Part shown: positions 25,109 to 36,449 of the stretch, in pieces
Numbering within the stretch: the first letter of the stretch is position 1
How the letters are laid out: every line of letters begins with the position of its first letter
NCBI GenBank assembly: GCA_026075535.2
Contig: AP026547.1
Coordinates: 1,550,001-1,614,000, forward strand
Reading direction: 5' to 3'
DNA length: 64,000 bases
Source of the DNA: Tricholoma matsutake
Taxonomy: Eukaryota; Basidiomycota; Agaricomycetes; Agaricales; Tricholomataceae
The notes under the pieces: generated by a model
Databases searched by the model: none
What the model was told of the DNA's origin: nothing
What the model saw: only the letters and a program-made list of their open reading frames with translations
Position numbers and translations under genes: made by a program

Positions 25109-26240
25109 TCCTTTTCTTCTTCATCTAGTTCATCCAGCATCGTGTGGATCTTCTGGTAGGTGTCCACCCCAGTCTTCTTCTGGGTGAAGCGGTTTTGGTA
25201 GGGAGGAGGCACTGACCCCATCTGAGTGGGGTTCTTTCCATCCCTGTGGTCGGACGATCGGTGTCCCGGTTGGTGGCAGATGAAACACAATCCCTTTTGG
25301 AGGTGTTCCACGCGTTCTTGGTTCGTCAGTCGGTTGATGTCAAGAGAGGGCTGTCCTTTCTTCATTGTTTCTTTTGTCATCTGGTTTTGCCTGGTCTTCC
25401 CCAGGATTGCCATGGCCCATTTCCATTGGCCTTCATATTTCAAAGCTGCCTTTATCCAGCCTTCGAGAGTGTTGGGCACTGTCTCCATTGTGTGTACCCT
25501 CTTCAGTAATTTGGGATGCAGCCCGTCCATGAAGTACTCGATCATGGCTGCATCTTCGGTGATTCCCGTCCTGTCTTTCAGGATGCAGAAGTTCGCCACA
25601 TATTCTTCAAGGTTCCCTGAACCTTGCTTGAGATTCTTGATCTCTGTCTTTGCCGTTCCAGCGTCATCAATCGGCGAGAAGGCCTCTAAGACCTTCTGTC
25701 GGAAGTCTGCATATTCACCGAGTCCCTTGGACTGGTGTTGGTTGACAAATGCCTGCGCCCAGGCAGCTGCTGTCCCTCCATTCATGAAGGACAGCATGAA
25801 GATAATCTTCTTATCATTCGTGTCATAGACCTGGTTGTTGATTCACAGGTATAGGTCTATCTCCTGCAGGAACTTGGTGGTCTTGGTCCGCTCTCCTGAG
25901 AAGTCTGTTGGTGATCGGATTCGAATGTCCTTCACGGACATCATCGGTGTGGTTGCAGGTTTGGACATCTCATTATAGAGGTCGTCAGTTTTGTCTGTTA
26001 GGAAGTGGGTGGATGTTTTGGGTGGGGGTGTGTGTGGTTGTTCAAAGTCTTCATTGTTGAGGAAATCTCCTCGTTGTCTGTCGGTTGATCCGTAGAACCA
26101 ACGCTGTGCTGGGGTCGAGTAACGGACTAGTCTTCCGTTGTATCGGTACCAAGATGAACCTGGCTGTGGTTCCGCTTCTCTTGGTGGTCGGTCTGGGGTT
26201 TGTCTAGACCCGGGTCACTGTGGTGTGTATCGAGACATAT
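25105..26240 (-). pseudogene. gag: G1 gag
   Basis: Capsid/nucleocapsid polyprotein of the element. The start MSRYTPQ near 26239 is followed by a TGA, and a second TGA lies near 25841. The continuous part (25797-25105) reads as a retrotransposon gag domain (WAQAFVNQHQ, YVANFCILKDRTGI). It ends with a zinc knuckle, CFICHQPGHRSSDH, in which the last cysteine position of CX2CX4HX4C is replaced. Both stops are TGA, as expected from CGA decay. Confidence 0.85.
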
Positions 26241-26285
26241 TGCCTACACCTAGGTAGGTGGGCTAGCAGATAGTTTTAGATCTTA

Positions 26286-26970
26286 TGTTAAGGGCAAAGC
26301 CTCAACCACTCGATCTAGTCAATGTCATTCGACGAGGTGCTTCCTTGACAAGTCGTTCGGCACTAGTCTTACTCGGAGCATCCGACGTAAGATAGGTAGT
26401 GCACTCTAGCAGGGCTTCTGCATAGAGTCATTCAGGTTCACGCACTAAGGTGCTTCCTTAGTGGTTTCAAGTAAGTTTGTGAGTTGCAAGTTAAGGCTGT
26501 TAATTGCCTAGATCTAAACTAAGGACATCCCTACTACGAGTTGCAGTACTTATACTACAAGGGAGGTCCTTATTGTCCAATCAGAAAGGTAGATGCATAT
26601 CAAGTAAGAATAGAAACAATAGCCCTCATGCCTTGCATGAGGCATCCGATGTCACGGAGTGCTGCAGCACAGCATGTCAGGAAACAATAACAGATAAGCC
26701 TCATGCCTAGCATGAGGTGTCCGACGTCACGGACCTCATGTCAGGGGGCTGTCGTATCACAGCATGTGTGGGAGTGGGTTTGCATGCATGGAGTCACCAT
26801 GCGTCGAGGGTGCCTTCCACGGGAAGGGGATCGAATGCATGCAGTCGGCATGCGTCATGTGTGTGTCTGATGTCAAGGACATGCCCTAGGCATGAATCAA
26901 GGGGTGCCTCCTGTCTGGAGGGGATCGTCAGGTGTGTCGGGTTCCATGAGTTACAAGGAAAATTGTAACA
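26286..26970 (-). repeat. G1 5' LTR (685 bp)
   Basis: Direct copy of the LTR at 17014-19436. Differences are mostly C/T and G/A changes at CpG-like sites. In minus orientation gag follows about 45 bp downstream of its end. Confidence 0.92.
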
Positions 26971-27535
26971 CCGTGAGCAGCTGCTTGGGGGGTGGAAACG
27001 GGGAGCGACAATGAGGACCACGGAGACGGAGATGAGGAGCTGCAAATGACGAGAGCAGCGGGGTGGCAAGGCCCAAAATGACGAGAGCAGCAGGGTGGCA
27101 AGACAAGGACAGGAGGACAATGGATGACCACAAAAACGATGGGACAGGAAGGACAACAGATGACAAGCCCGACCCAGCACCCAGCACCGCCGCTGCGAGC
27201 AACTGCTCGCAGGGTGGAGGGAGGGGTGCAAGGACAGAGATGACCATGCAATGATGACAGGACACCAGCACCAGGGAACACAACATGGCCAGGACAGTGA
27301 CAGCAAAGCCAGGACGACAAATGGGTGTGAGGACGGAGATGACCACCCAACGACAACAGGACACCAGCACCAGGGAACACAACAGCGGGAGACGGCCAGG
27401 ACGGCAATGACAACCAGGAAGGGCACGACCAGGAGCAGCACAGAAACGACGCCCAGGACGGCAATGATGAGGACAGCGACAACAAAGGCCCGGCACCCAG
27501 GACAACGGGGACAGGACGACAGGCATGACTTACCA
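26971..27535. repeat. Hairpin/intron module block 1 (right of G1)
   Basis: CCGTGAGCAGCTGCTTGGGGGG is the right half of a hairpin whose left half lies at 17001-17010. A second hairpin with GCGAGCAACTGCTCGC lies at 27190-27216. The rest is purine-biased GACAACGG/AGGACGAC low complexity. Long minus-strand open frames (for example 27573-26794) are cysteine/serine-rich translations of that repeat and are not convincing genes. Confidence 0.6.
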
Positions 27536-27880
27536 GGCCGCCCCCACATTTTGCATGGGGCGGTTTTTTTCATTTTTTATTTATGGTAATACCTTCCCCA
27601 TTGCCCACATTTTACGTGGGTGAGGGGTTTTTCTTTCTTTTTCTTTATAATTATAGTGCTCCCCTCATGAGATTAGTTTTATATGTATATATTTGTAGGA
27701 CTCCCCCTCGCACCTTGCGTGGGGGAGGTTTTGTTTATGTAATTAATGGTGTATCCCTCGTGTCCAATGCGAGGGATGTAGTTAATAAATTTTATTTGAT
27801 CTTAATTGTGAGCTTTGAGAGAGAAATAGCTAAGTTTGAGTTTGAGGGTATAAATACACTTTTACATTGCAGCTAATAAT
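27536..27880. repeat. Series of CCCCTCGC..GCGAGGGG-type hairpins
   Basis: Four inverted repeats follow each other near 27536-27568, 27592-27631, 27704-27730 and 27754-27778 (for example CCCCTCGCACCTTGCGTGGG). Each is followed by a T-rich stretch resembling a short intron. More of the same type lie at 28691-28719 and at 28753-28768 joined to 34993-35005 across gypsy G2. Confidence 0.6.
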
Positions 27881-28189
27881 TCTCCTGTGGCTCAACTGGT
27901 TAAGCACTTGTTTGGTTTGTCATGTGATTCTTGATCATGAGTTCTAGAGTTCAATCCCTGCTCTGAACAAGTGTATTTTGTAGGTACTTTGTGAAATTCA
28001 TGAAGTCCAAAGCACTTGAAACTTGTAAGATATCTCAAATTGACTTTCCATTATGGTATGACTTTAGGGTACTGAGTCTCACTGGATTCCTGGTGAGTCC
28101 TGGTGAGTCCTACTGGATTCCTGGAGGATTCCTGGTCTTCCTGGTAGGATTACCAGGATTCCTCCAGGACTATGTAGGGCAGTGTAAAG
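27881..28189 (+). mobile_element. tRNA-headed SINE-like element S2
   Basis: The head has TGGCTCAACTGGTTAAGC as box A (27888 on) and GAGTTCAATCCC as box B (27947 on). The body leads into CCTGGTGAGTCCTGGTGAG repeats and a CCTGGTAGGATTACCAGG palindrome. It ends GGGCAGTGTAAAG at 28189, the same 3' end as S1. Confidence 0.72.
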
Positions 28190-28290
28190 TTCAGGAAAAA
28201 TGTAACAAATTTTTAAAGTAAACAATATGGAAACACTTTCCATTTTTTCTACCTGTTTCTTAGAGAAAAATTCTTGGATAAATGTCAGTA

Positions 28291-28615
28291 CTTTACACTC
28301 CCCCCCCAGTCCGAGCGGACTCCACTTGGACACACTCGGACACTCGGACTGTCCTAGGACTGTCCAAGTTGTCCGAGTAAAGTCCAAGGACTGCACTCGG
28401 ACTGCACTCGGACTTTGCTCAGACAACAGCAATTGTGCATTTATTTACACCTTTTAAAGTACTGACCAAGTAAAGTCTGAGTTCCAGTCTTAGAGAAAGT
28501 CTTATAAGTCTCACAAAATGATGTGTGCACAGCAGGAATTGAACCAACAGCCTTCTGGACTAGCAATCACATGACAACAAAACATGCACACTCTACCACT
28601 TAAGCCAAGTAGTCA
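28291..28615 (-). mobile_element. tRNA-headed SINE-like element S3
   Basis: On the minus strand the head (28613-28532) shows TGGCTTAAGTGGTAGAG and TGGTTCAATTCC. The tail consists of GGACTGTCCTAGGAC-type self-complementary repeats. It ends GGGGGAGTGTAAAG at 28291. It faces S2 tail to tail across about 100 bp. Confidence 0.72.
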
Positions 28616-28774
28616 TTTAAAGTTACATACATTATATCTATTTATTACTGAAATCTAATTTGTTATATATCATGAATAGATTATTAAATTGACCCCCTCG
28701 CATCTGTGCGAGGGGTAATTAATATGGGTAATTAATATGTATAATACTAAGCCCTCCCCTCGCAAGCTCAAGGG

Positions 28775-29176
28775 TGTTAGGGCGACACCCACTATCTGCT
28801 AGCTAAGACCGTGCGGGTTCTCTCTACAAGAAGGGGGCGGGATCCGCGCTCATGATGGGGAAATTGATGGTTTTGATGCGAGGGGTTATTGATAGATGAG
28901 TTTGTTGAGATAGGCCTTTCACACCGCAAACGTAGGTGGAATACCTAAGAGAACACAACTGGGGTCCCCTAGGCATATATTTAGGGTTTATATACTATGT
29001 TACATATATTGTACATTGTTGTTACTGACGCACTCGTACATGTGCGTACATTTCGATGCATGCGAAATAAAATTCTCATGCTATCAAAATGTAGCATCAT
29101 TTGGTGTCATGTAGCATAGTTTGACATAATAAAATAAAAATGAAAGTTTATTAGGTAATGGGGTGGTTTCCTAACA
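28775..29176 (-). repeat. G2 3' LTR (402 bp)
   Basis: It matches 34591-34992 along its full length. By eye I count about 15 differences, all but one of them transitions, and at most of them one copy keeps CpG while the other has TpG or CpA. Confidence 0.93.
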
Positions 29177-29187
29177 TTACCCCCCTT

Positions 29188-32100
29188 TTATGCCTTGACT
29201 TCCAGGCGAGAAAATATTATGTTTGTCCCTTCTGTGAAATTTTGGTAAGGCCGGAATTTCATCCCCTCATACACCATTCTCGCAATGCGATGCGGAGCAT
29301 TCGGATTACGTTTAAAGAATTGGGCGATCGCATTATGTGCTCGCTTACAATTCTCTTCAGGTTCCCATGAATTATTTTCATCGGTATAGTTTTTCCACTT
29401 TATTAAGAACTCCAATTTGTTCCATCGAAGATGTGAGTCTAGAATTTCTTCAACTATGTATTCTGGAGCACCTTCTACTATTATCGGAGGTTGCGGAGTA
29501 GTTTGTTGGCCAGGAATAGTGGGCAGACGGTAAGGGCGTAGGCGGGATATGTTAATCTCGGGATCAATCTTAAATGATCAGGGTAATTTTAGCACTACCG
29601 CATTAGGCGAGATTACTTTAGAGATCGCATATGGGCCAACTTGTTTCTCCATAAGTTTCTTCGAAGGTCGTGGAATATTCAGGTCCTTGGTACTTAGCCA
29701 TACCAAGTCACCAACTTTGTACTCTGGAGCGCATGCTCGAGTACGATCTGCATGTCGCATCATGTCATCACATGCTTTCTTCAATGCTGCCTCTGCTTCC
29801 TCTTGTACCTTTTGCATCTTTGATACAAAATCTTCTACCGACTGTACTTTGACTTCCCTTCTGGGTTCTACTCCCATGCGAGGATGATATCCATAATTCG
29901 TGAAAAAGGGTGACATACGAGTAGCCAAATGGAATTAGTTATTGTGGGAAAATTCAGCAATTGCCAACCATTTGGGCCAGTCAGTTTGTCGGTAGTTGAC
30001 AAACATACGTAGGTACTGCTCCAACTCCTGATTCATTCTCTCTGTCTGCCCATCAGTCTGCGGGTGATATGCCATAGATAATTTAGTTTGAATTCCCAAT
30101 ATGTTGTTTAGTTCTTGCATAAATGCGGAAGCAAATTGTGGTCCGCAATCGGAGATAACGGTATTGGGTAACCCATGTAACCGCCATACCTGATTTAGAT
30201 AGAGGTGCGCCAAGCCTAATGATGAGGTTTCTGTAGTAGTAGGAATAATATGGACCTCCTTTGTAAAGCGGTTGCATACTACGAATATTGCATCGTACCC
30301 TTGAGCCTCAGGTAATCTGGTAATAAAATCCACAGATATATCTCGCCACAGCGCTTTAGGTATAGGGTTTGGCATGAATTTTCCTGCAGGTTTCTCTGGA
30401 AATTTCTTCCCCCTCATGCACGTATCACATCCATCCACATACCCCAACACATACTTTGAAATTCTGGGCCACCAATAATTTCTCATTACTAATTCCAACG
30501 TCTTCCATCTTCCTGGGTGTCCGGCAATCGGCATATTGTGATGTAACCAGATGATCTCCCTTCGCAAATCCTGATCCTTCAGTACATACACTTTTCCTCG
30601 AAACAACACCAACCCTTGTTCCTCAGCCCATTCGTCTCCTTTGATATTACCTTTCTTCTCTCCCTTCAGAGCTTTCATGGCTTCCACTACTCCATCGTCC
30701 ATTTCCAAACATTGTCTAATTTTAGACAACATTTCTGTTTCCGAGCTATCTATTAATAGATGCCCTTGACACATAGCACAAATGCAAAAGTATTCAGGTT
30801 TGAGTAAGGTAACATTTTTATTGTCCTCCTCCACCCCCCTTTTATAATCAATACGTCTGGATAATGCATCTGCTTTCCTCATTAAGCTTCCCGCTTTGTG
30901 GACCAAGTGAAAATTGAAACGTGATAGGAATAGTGCCCAACGCGCTTGCCGGCGATTAAGCTTTTTAGTGGACATGAAGTATTGCAGATTTTGATGATCC
31001 GTCCAGATCTCAATCTGATGCGTACATCCCTCCAAATAATGCCTCCACACCTCCAATGCTCATATTATCCCCAACATCTCTGTGTCATGCACATCATAAT
31101 TCCTCTCCACATCATTCAACCCTTTTGACAAGTATGCACAAGGATGCCATTTGTCATCTTCGCACAGCATTGATAATACTGCTCCAGTAGCAAAATCGGA
31201 TGCATCGGATTCCACTTGCAAAGGGCATGTGAAATCTACTGGGGCTAATATTGGTCCCTCCACAAACTTCCTCTTCAACTCCTCAAATGCTGTCTGCTGC
31301 TGCTCTCCCCACCTCCATACTACTCCCTTTCACGTAAGGTTATGTAAGGGTGCAGCAATTTTAGAAAAATTGTGCACAAAGCGATGATAATAATTTGCGA
31401 GTCCCAAGAAGGCTTGAACCTCCTTGACACAGGTGGGCGCAGGCCAATCTGTGATCGCCTGTACCTTGATTGGATCCATTTTGATCCCATCAGAGCCAAT
31501 CAATAATCCTAGGAACTCAATCTCGCTTGCCCCAAACACACACTTCTCTGGTTTCAAAAATAGATCATTCTCCGCCAACCTCCATAACACCTCCTGCACT
31601 ATCGCCTCATGATTCTCTTCATCCTCCGTGAATATCAGAATGTTGTCAATAAATATTATTACCATGCCTTTGTCTATTACGTCCTTGAAAATGTTGTTCA
31701 TCATATTTTGAAAGGTCGGGGGACTATTAGTCATCCCAAAAAACATGACAAGCAGCTCGAAGGATCCTCGATGCATGGCAAATGCAGCCTTCCACTCATC
31801 TCCTTTCTTTATTTGTACATTGTTGTATCCCCATCGTAAATCCAATTTTGTAAAGACCTTGGCTTTTCCCACCTTATCAATTATTTCTGAGATCAATGGC
31901 AGGGGGTACACATTCTTCACTGTCCACTCATTCAGATACCTATAATTGGTACACATCCTCTTCCTTTGGTCTTTTTTGGGCACGAAGAATATTGGTGACG
32001 TCTGCGGTGATTTTGAAGGTTGTATGTATCCTTTGCACAATTGCTCCTTCAGGAATGCATCCACTTCTTCTTGTTCCATCGGAGATAATGGATATACTTT

Positions 32101-33009
32101 TGACTTCTTCAGCACAAACCCTGGCTTCATCTCAATCACATGATCCCATGGCTTCCGCACTGGCATTCGCTCAGACTCCTTCTTTTGGAACACTGACAAA
32201 TGTTCATGATACACTTTTGGCACCCATTCCTCCACTGGCTTCTCCACCTTCATGATATTCTTGTCCCACGACTGTCCTCCACGAACTGCTCTAAAGGTTT
32301 GCTTCTGCTCTTCTTTCTCGATCATGATCGGAACTTCCCCATTTGGCATTTCCTCATCCTCCACTTCCTCCATCGTAACAGAATACTTTCTTGGACGTTC
32401 TTTCTCTTTCTTTTTCCTTTTTTCCTTCTTCATCTTCCTCCCATACACATTACATTCCTTAGGACAACGAGTCATTTGTACTTTCCCAGTTTTCCAATCA
32501 ATTTCGGGATTATGCTTCCATAACCACAGACATCCTATTATTAGATTGGTTTTCCCAAGATCACACACTTCGAATATGGCTTGCTCCTGATGCTCCTGAT
32601 ACTTTAGTACCATAGTCACCTCCTTGATAGTTCCTCCACGATTGACTGTTCTGTCAATATTGTACACCATTATAGGTTGTGCCAGCTTGCGTGTGTTAAT
32701 ACCGTTTCCGGTAATTAAGGATCAATTAATAAATAATCCTGTAGCACCACTGTCAAGCAACGCTTCCACATCAATAGCTGCATGTGTGTCCACTGTCTTC
32801 AGTCCCACAGTCAAGGTGATTTTGGGTTCTATTCGCACAGAGCGAATAAAGAATTTAGGGGTTTTCAGAAATGACATGTGACAATTTTCTTTGTCACATG
32901 ATTCGCAACAGTTGTACTCCTCCTCGATTTCCTTTTCTGATTTACTCTGGGTTTCCTCGGATACTAATACATTGTAACGATTCTGGGTCACCAATGGGGA
33001 AACCTTCAC
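29188..33009 (-). pseudogene. pol: G2 pol: protease, RT, RNase H, integrase, chromodomain
   Basis: From the right: protease motif ALLDSGATGLFIN near 32735, then a lysine-rich spacer. RT carries KGYIQPSKSPQTSPIFFVPK and, at the active site, FIDN where the family has xxDD (near 31640). RNase H has VESDASDFATGAVL and TDHQNLQYF. Integrase has HHCC (30545-30410), VDFITRLP, SDCGPQFAS (usually SDRGPQF) and TDGQTERMNQELE. The chromodomain is EFLIKWKNYTDENNSWEPEE near 29410-29350. In-frame stops lie near 32720, 31330, 31070, 29935 and 29580. At the 31070 and 29580 stops G3 keeps an arginine codon. The altered RT and the stops make the element inactive. Confidence 0.93.
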
Positions 33010-33056
33010 TGGGACTCTTCCACAAAATTCTTCTGCCTGCCTTCCTCCGGCTTCAC

Positions 33057-34103
33057 TTACTCGATTGTAGCTTCCCTAATCTTTCTTTTCTGCCCACAAT
33101 TCCTAGAAATGTGTCCTAACTCCCCACAGTTAAAACATTTAAGTGGGGCTTGTCTTCCTGCTTGATCAACCTCCATTGCCTCTGCTGGTGCTGCTGACTC
33201 CATAACTATAGGTGTCACTGCCATGGCCGGTGGCTGTGCCCTCGGAGCTTGCGCCTGAGGCGCCTTTCCTTTCTTGGACTTTCCTCCAGATGACTTTCCA
33301 AATTTACTACTTCCATACATCAACTTTGACTCCGCCTGTTCCTGCCGATATTGCCGGTCAAGGCGCATTGCCCAATTATACCACTCGTCCAACTTCTCTG
33401 GCATAGAAGGTAGTCAGTAGATAGACTTGAATAAAGAGGGATTTAATCCAGCTTTAAAAAACTCTACCAACGCGGCTTCTCCCATGTCCATTTGCGAAGC
33501 TTCTGCTTTGAACTGCAAAATAAATTCATCTGCTGTTAAGGAACCTTGGCGCATGGTTTTTAATTTAGCATTGGCTGTCGCCTTTGGATTAGGGTCTCCA
33601 AACTGTGCCTCCAATCTCTCCAGAAATTCCTTGAAGGTTGCAAAAGGTTTATTTCCCACAGCAATTTGATTAATAGCCTCATTTCTCCAGAACTGTGCTT
33701 TCCCCCCCTGAATGTATGAGAGAGCAAATATAATCCTAGATTCAGCTGTACAAAACTCTGGCTTCCTCCCATGGATGTACAATACTATAGAGCTGATGAA
33801 GGATCTTGTATTCTCCATGGTACCATCAAAGATTTGCAGGGGCGCATACTTAGGTAAGGGCGCTTTTCCATTTCCAGATTTCTCCACTGTCTCATCCTCC
33901 TGTGATATCCACTCCACCATCTCCTCCATCTCATCATCTCTTTCTCCTATCGTCTCTGGCTGTACTTCCGCTTGTCTGGGCTGTGATGCTGCCAATACTG
34001 ACACTAATTGCGACATTTGTGCTGTGAGTGCATCAATTTTCGCCTCTAGTGCTGGTATGGGAACAGGATTAGGACCAGGATTAGAAGTTGAAGGTTCAGA
34101 CAT
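33057..34103 (-). pseudogene. gag: G2 gag
   Basis: The frame starts MSEPSTSNPGPNPVPIPALE at 34103. It contains a capsid-like region (FWRNEAINQIAVGNKPF, FLERLEAQFGDPNPKATA) and the zinc knuckle CFNCGELGHISRNC near 33150-33108, a perfect CX2CX4HX4C. One TGA near 33411 splits it where the reading otherwise continues as LPSMPEKLDEWYNWAMRLD. The protease frame follows downstream. Confidence 0.9.
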
Positions 34104-34590
34104 AATTGTAGAATCTGTGATGAATCACTTCTTTGACAAATTCAAAATTTTTTCTTCGAGACCTCTCCAAACGTTTACGGGTCACGTGATAAGGTTCGTC
34201 GAGGTTCGTCAATGGTTCGTCATTTGTCGGGCGCCTATTTTGACACTTCAGATCAATAACCCTTCCAACAGTGCCTGATCTCGGAGATAACACTGAATTC
34301 GGCTTGTAACTAAAATAGTCATCTGAATAGAGTAATGTAAATCATAACTAAACCAGATCCGATCAGTTGTCTGGTTGCAGCTGTCCTAATGACGAGCGCT
34401 GCCTCTCGATCACTGGCGGTCGCAATGTAAGGCGAGGCCTGGCGTCGGCTTACGAAAGAAAAGGTAGATTACATATGTACAAGTACTTCCAGCTCGTGCC
34501 GAAAGGATGAGTAATCAGATGTGGCATGGTGAAACAATGACGTATGCGCAAGTAAGAGAAGGCGCACTGATATGGGAAGTTGTGTTCTTC

Positions 34591-34992
34591 TGTTAGGGCG
34601 ACACCCACTATCTGCTAGCTAAGACCGTGCGGGTTCTCTCTACAAGAAGGGGGCGGGATCCGCGCTCATGATGGGGAAATTGATGGTTTTGATGCGAGGG
34701 GTTATTAATAGATGAGTTTGTTGAGATAGGCCTTTCACACTGAAAACATAGGTGGAATACCTAAGAGAACACAACTGGGGTCCCCTAGGCATATATTTAG
34801 GGTTTATATACTATGTTACATATATTGTACATTGTTGTTACCGACGCACTCATACATGCGCGTACATTTTGATGCGTGCGAAATAAAATTCTCACGCTAT
34901 CAAAATGTAGCGTCATTTGGCGTCATGTAGCGTAGTTCGACATAATAAAATAAAAATGAAAGTTTATTAGGTAATGGGGTGGTTTCCTAACA
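34591..34992 (-). repeat. G2 5' LTR (402 bp)
   Basis: Partner of 28775-29176. In minus orientation the internal region begins directly after it with GAAGAACACAAC, the expected primer-binding position. Confidence 0.92.
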
Positions 34993-36000
34993 GAGGGGAG
35001 GGGGCCATAACTATCAATTATAAAAATAAATTAAAAACACCCACCACAAGCAGTTGCTTGTGGCAGCATTTGTCTCTCCCTGGGTCGTCCCCTGGCCATC
35101 TCACTCTCCTGTCCAGTAGTAGTTTGTAACTATAAAAAGTTAGTTAGGATCAAAAAATGAAATGAGAAAAGAAAAAAAAACTTACCTAGGACCCTAATCA
35201 TCATCGTTCCACCCGTCGTCCACCCTACAAGCAGTGGCTTGTAGGGCTGGAGTGGGTGCTGTCATTGTTCCATGCCATCATCATCATTCCACCCACCATC
35301 CACCCCACCAGCAGTTGCTCATGAGGCTGGAGGCGGGTGGTGTGTCCTGCATGGTGGGCATGAGTAGCCGTTCTTGTCGAAGTTGCACCCATTCCCACCC
35401 TGCGAGCAGCTGCTCACGACAGTGGTTCTCAGTGCTCATCATCGTCGTTGTCAGCAGTACTAGATAATACCTAAAAAAGTTCTTTAGTAACAAAAACAAG
35501 AAAAAAAAACTTACCAATGGGCCATGGCCCAAGAGATGTCATTTGATGTCTCGTGGGCCTTTTCTTTGTTTGCTTTGCCTTCCTTTCATTGTTTCCCACT
35601 CATCCGCTCGTCATTCCATCTCCCAGTCCCAGTCGTCTCCAGTCGCCTCGTTGCGTTGTCGTTCCATTTGGCCAAGTTGGCATCGCCATTGTCTTGCCAT
35701 TTTGCAGTTGTACCTGTTCCCACCCTGCAAGCAGTTGCTTGTGGCGGTGGTTCTGGGTCCTAGGGTGGTGGCTGTGTCAGCCGTTGTCATGGTTTTGAGG
35801 CTGCGGCATCATTATAACATAGATAAAACCTATCATTAAGGAAAATTCAGTTAGTTAAACAAAACAACAAAAATCATGTAAAAAAAGACTTACAAGTGAG
35901 CCCATTGTTGGTTATTGGGGTAGGAGGTAAGGAGGAGGCAGCACCATTGCCAGCATTGTTGATGATGTGGCTGTGTTGATTTGTCATCACAGCCGGGGCG
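34993..36000 (-). repeat. Hairpin/intron module block 2
   Basis: Read on the minus strand, three short introns are plausible: 35514-35471 (44 bp, TACTAA branch), 35185-35130 (56 bp, CCTAAC branch) and 35893-35830 (64 bp, AACTAAC branch). All start GTAAGT and end AG. A GGCCCAAGAGATG..GGGCC-type inverted repeat at 35526-35559 sits just upstream of one 5' site. Five GCAAGCAGTTGCTTGC-type hairpins lie near 35041, 35221, 35301, 35396 and 35719. The spacing repeats that of 16400-19075 and 48430-49765 in the opposite strand sense. No conserved protein is evident. Confidence 0.65.
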
Positions 36001-36029
36001 GTACATAGAGAGATATAACTACCTATCTG

Positions 36030-36366
36030 TAATGAAGCTTTAGTCTAACTGTTATATTGCTGACTTAATTGTACTTTATCATGTGACTATGAGGGTTCAA
36101 TCCCTGCAGTAGCCACTAATTTTTCATGCAATTATATGAGCAACTTGGACAGTCCTAGGACTGTACGAGTGCTGGTCCACTTGGACTCCACTTGGATGCT
36201 CAGACAGTCCTAGGACAGTCCGAGGACTCAGCTCAGACTGGACATTTAGTTTGGCAGGACTTTCAGCCAAAGAAGTCCAAGCAAAGTCCAAGCAAAGTAC
36301 TCAGACAGTACTCAGACAGTCCTAGGACTGTCCAAGTGTCCGAGCGGATTGGGGGGGGAGTGTAAA
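36030..36366 (+). mobile_element. tRNA-headed SINE-like element S4
   Basis: The head (about 36032-36110) has a weak box A (TAGTCTAACTG) and a clear box B, GGGTTCAATCCCTG, at 36093. The tail is made of GGACAGTCCTAGGACTGTCC-type repeats and ends GGGGGGGAGTGTAAAG at 36366. It pairs with S3 as one subfamily; S1 and S2 form the other. Confidence 0.7.
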
Positions 36367-36449
36367 GACCTCATAAATGTTTGATTTTTTAAATTAAAAC
36401 AGCTGACAAACATGATTCATGTTTTTAAGATTTCACCTGTGAATACTTT

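Larger units (their letters stand above)
17014..26970 (-). mobile_element. Ty3/gypsy chromovirus G1 (full length, degenerate)
   Basis: LTRs begin TGTTAAGGGC and end TTGTAACA. CCATG at 17009-17013 and CCGTG at 26971-26975 are a 5 bp duplication with one transition. Coding runs on the minus strand in the order gag, protease, a repeat-rich spacer, RT/RNase H, integrase and chromodomain, followed by extra 3' frames. A GCGAGGGGGTAA polypurine tract sits beside the 3' LTR. The insertion split a GC hairpin of the surrounding module family. A hAT-like element lies in the 3' LTR. Confidence 0.92.
28775..34992 (-). mobile_element. Ty3/gypsy chromovirus G2 (full length, degenerate)
   Basis: LTRs of 402 bp (TGTTAGGGCG..TTTCCTAACA) flank the minus-strand gag and pol frames. 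AAGGG at 28770-28774 and GAGGG at 34993-34997 are the probable 5 bp duplication. AAAAGGGGGGTAA beside the 3' LTR is the polypurine tract. The insertion lies in a CCCTCGC..GAGGG hairpin. G3 (52846-55588) belongs to the same family. Confidence 0.93.

Noticed and set aside
23469..25828. Plus-strand frames of 142-200 codons opposite G1 pol and gag
   Set aside because: They are shadows of the minus-strand retrotransposon coding sequence.
26794..27573. 259-codon minus-strand frame
   Set aside because: It runs through an LTR end and a hairpin repeat, and three overlapping frames are all open, which reflects base composition rather than a gene.
27881..28620. Possible genuine tRNA genes at the heads of S2 and S3
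   Set aside because: Box A and box B are present, but the cloverleaf stems do not pair well, and the sequence continues into a SINE-like body and shared 3' tail.
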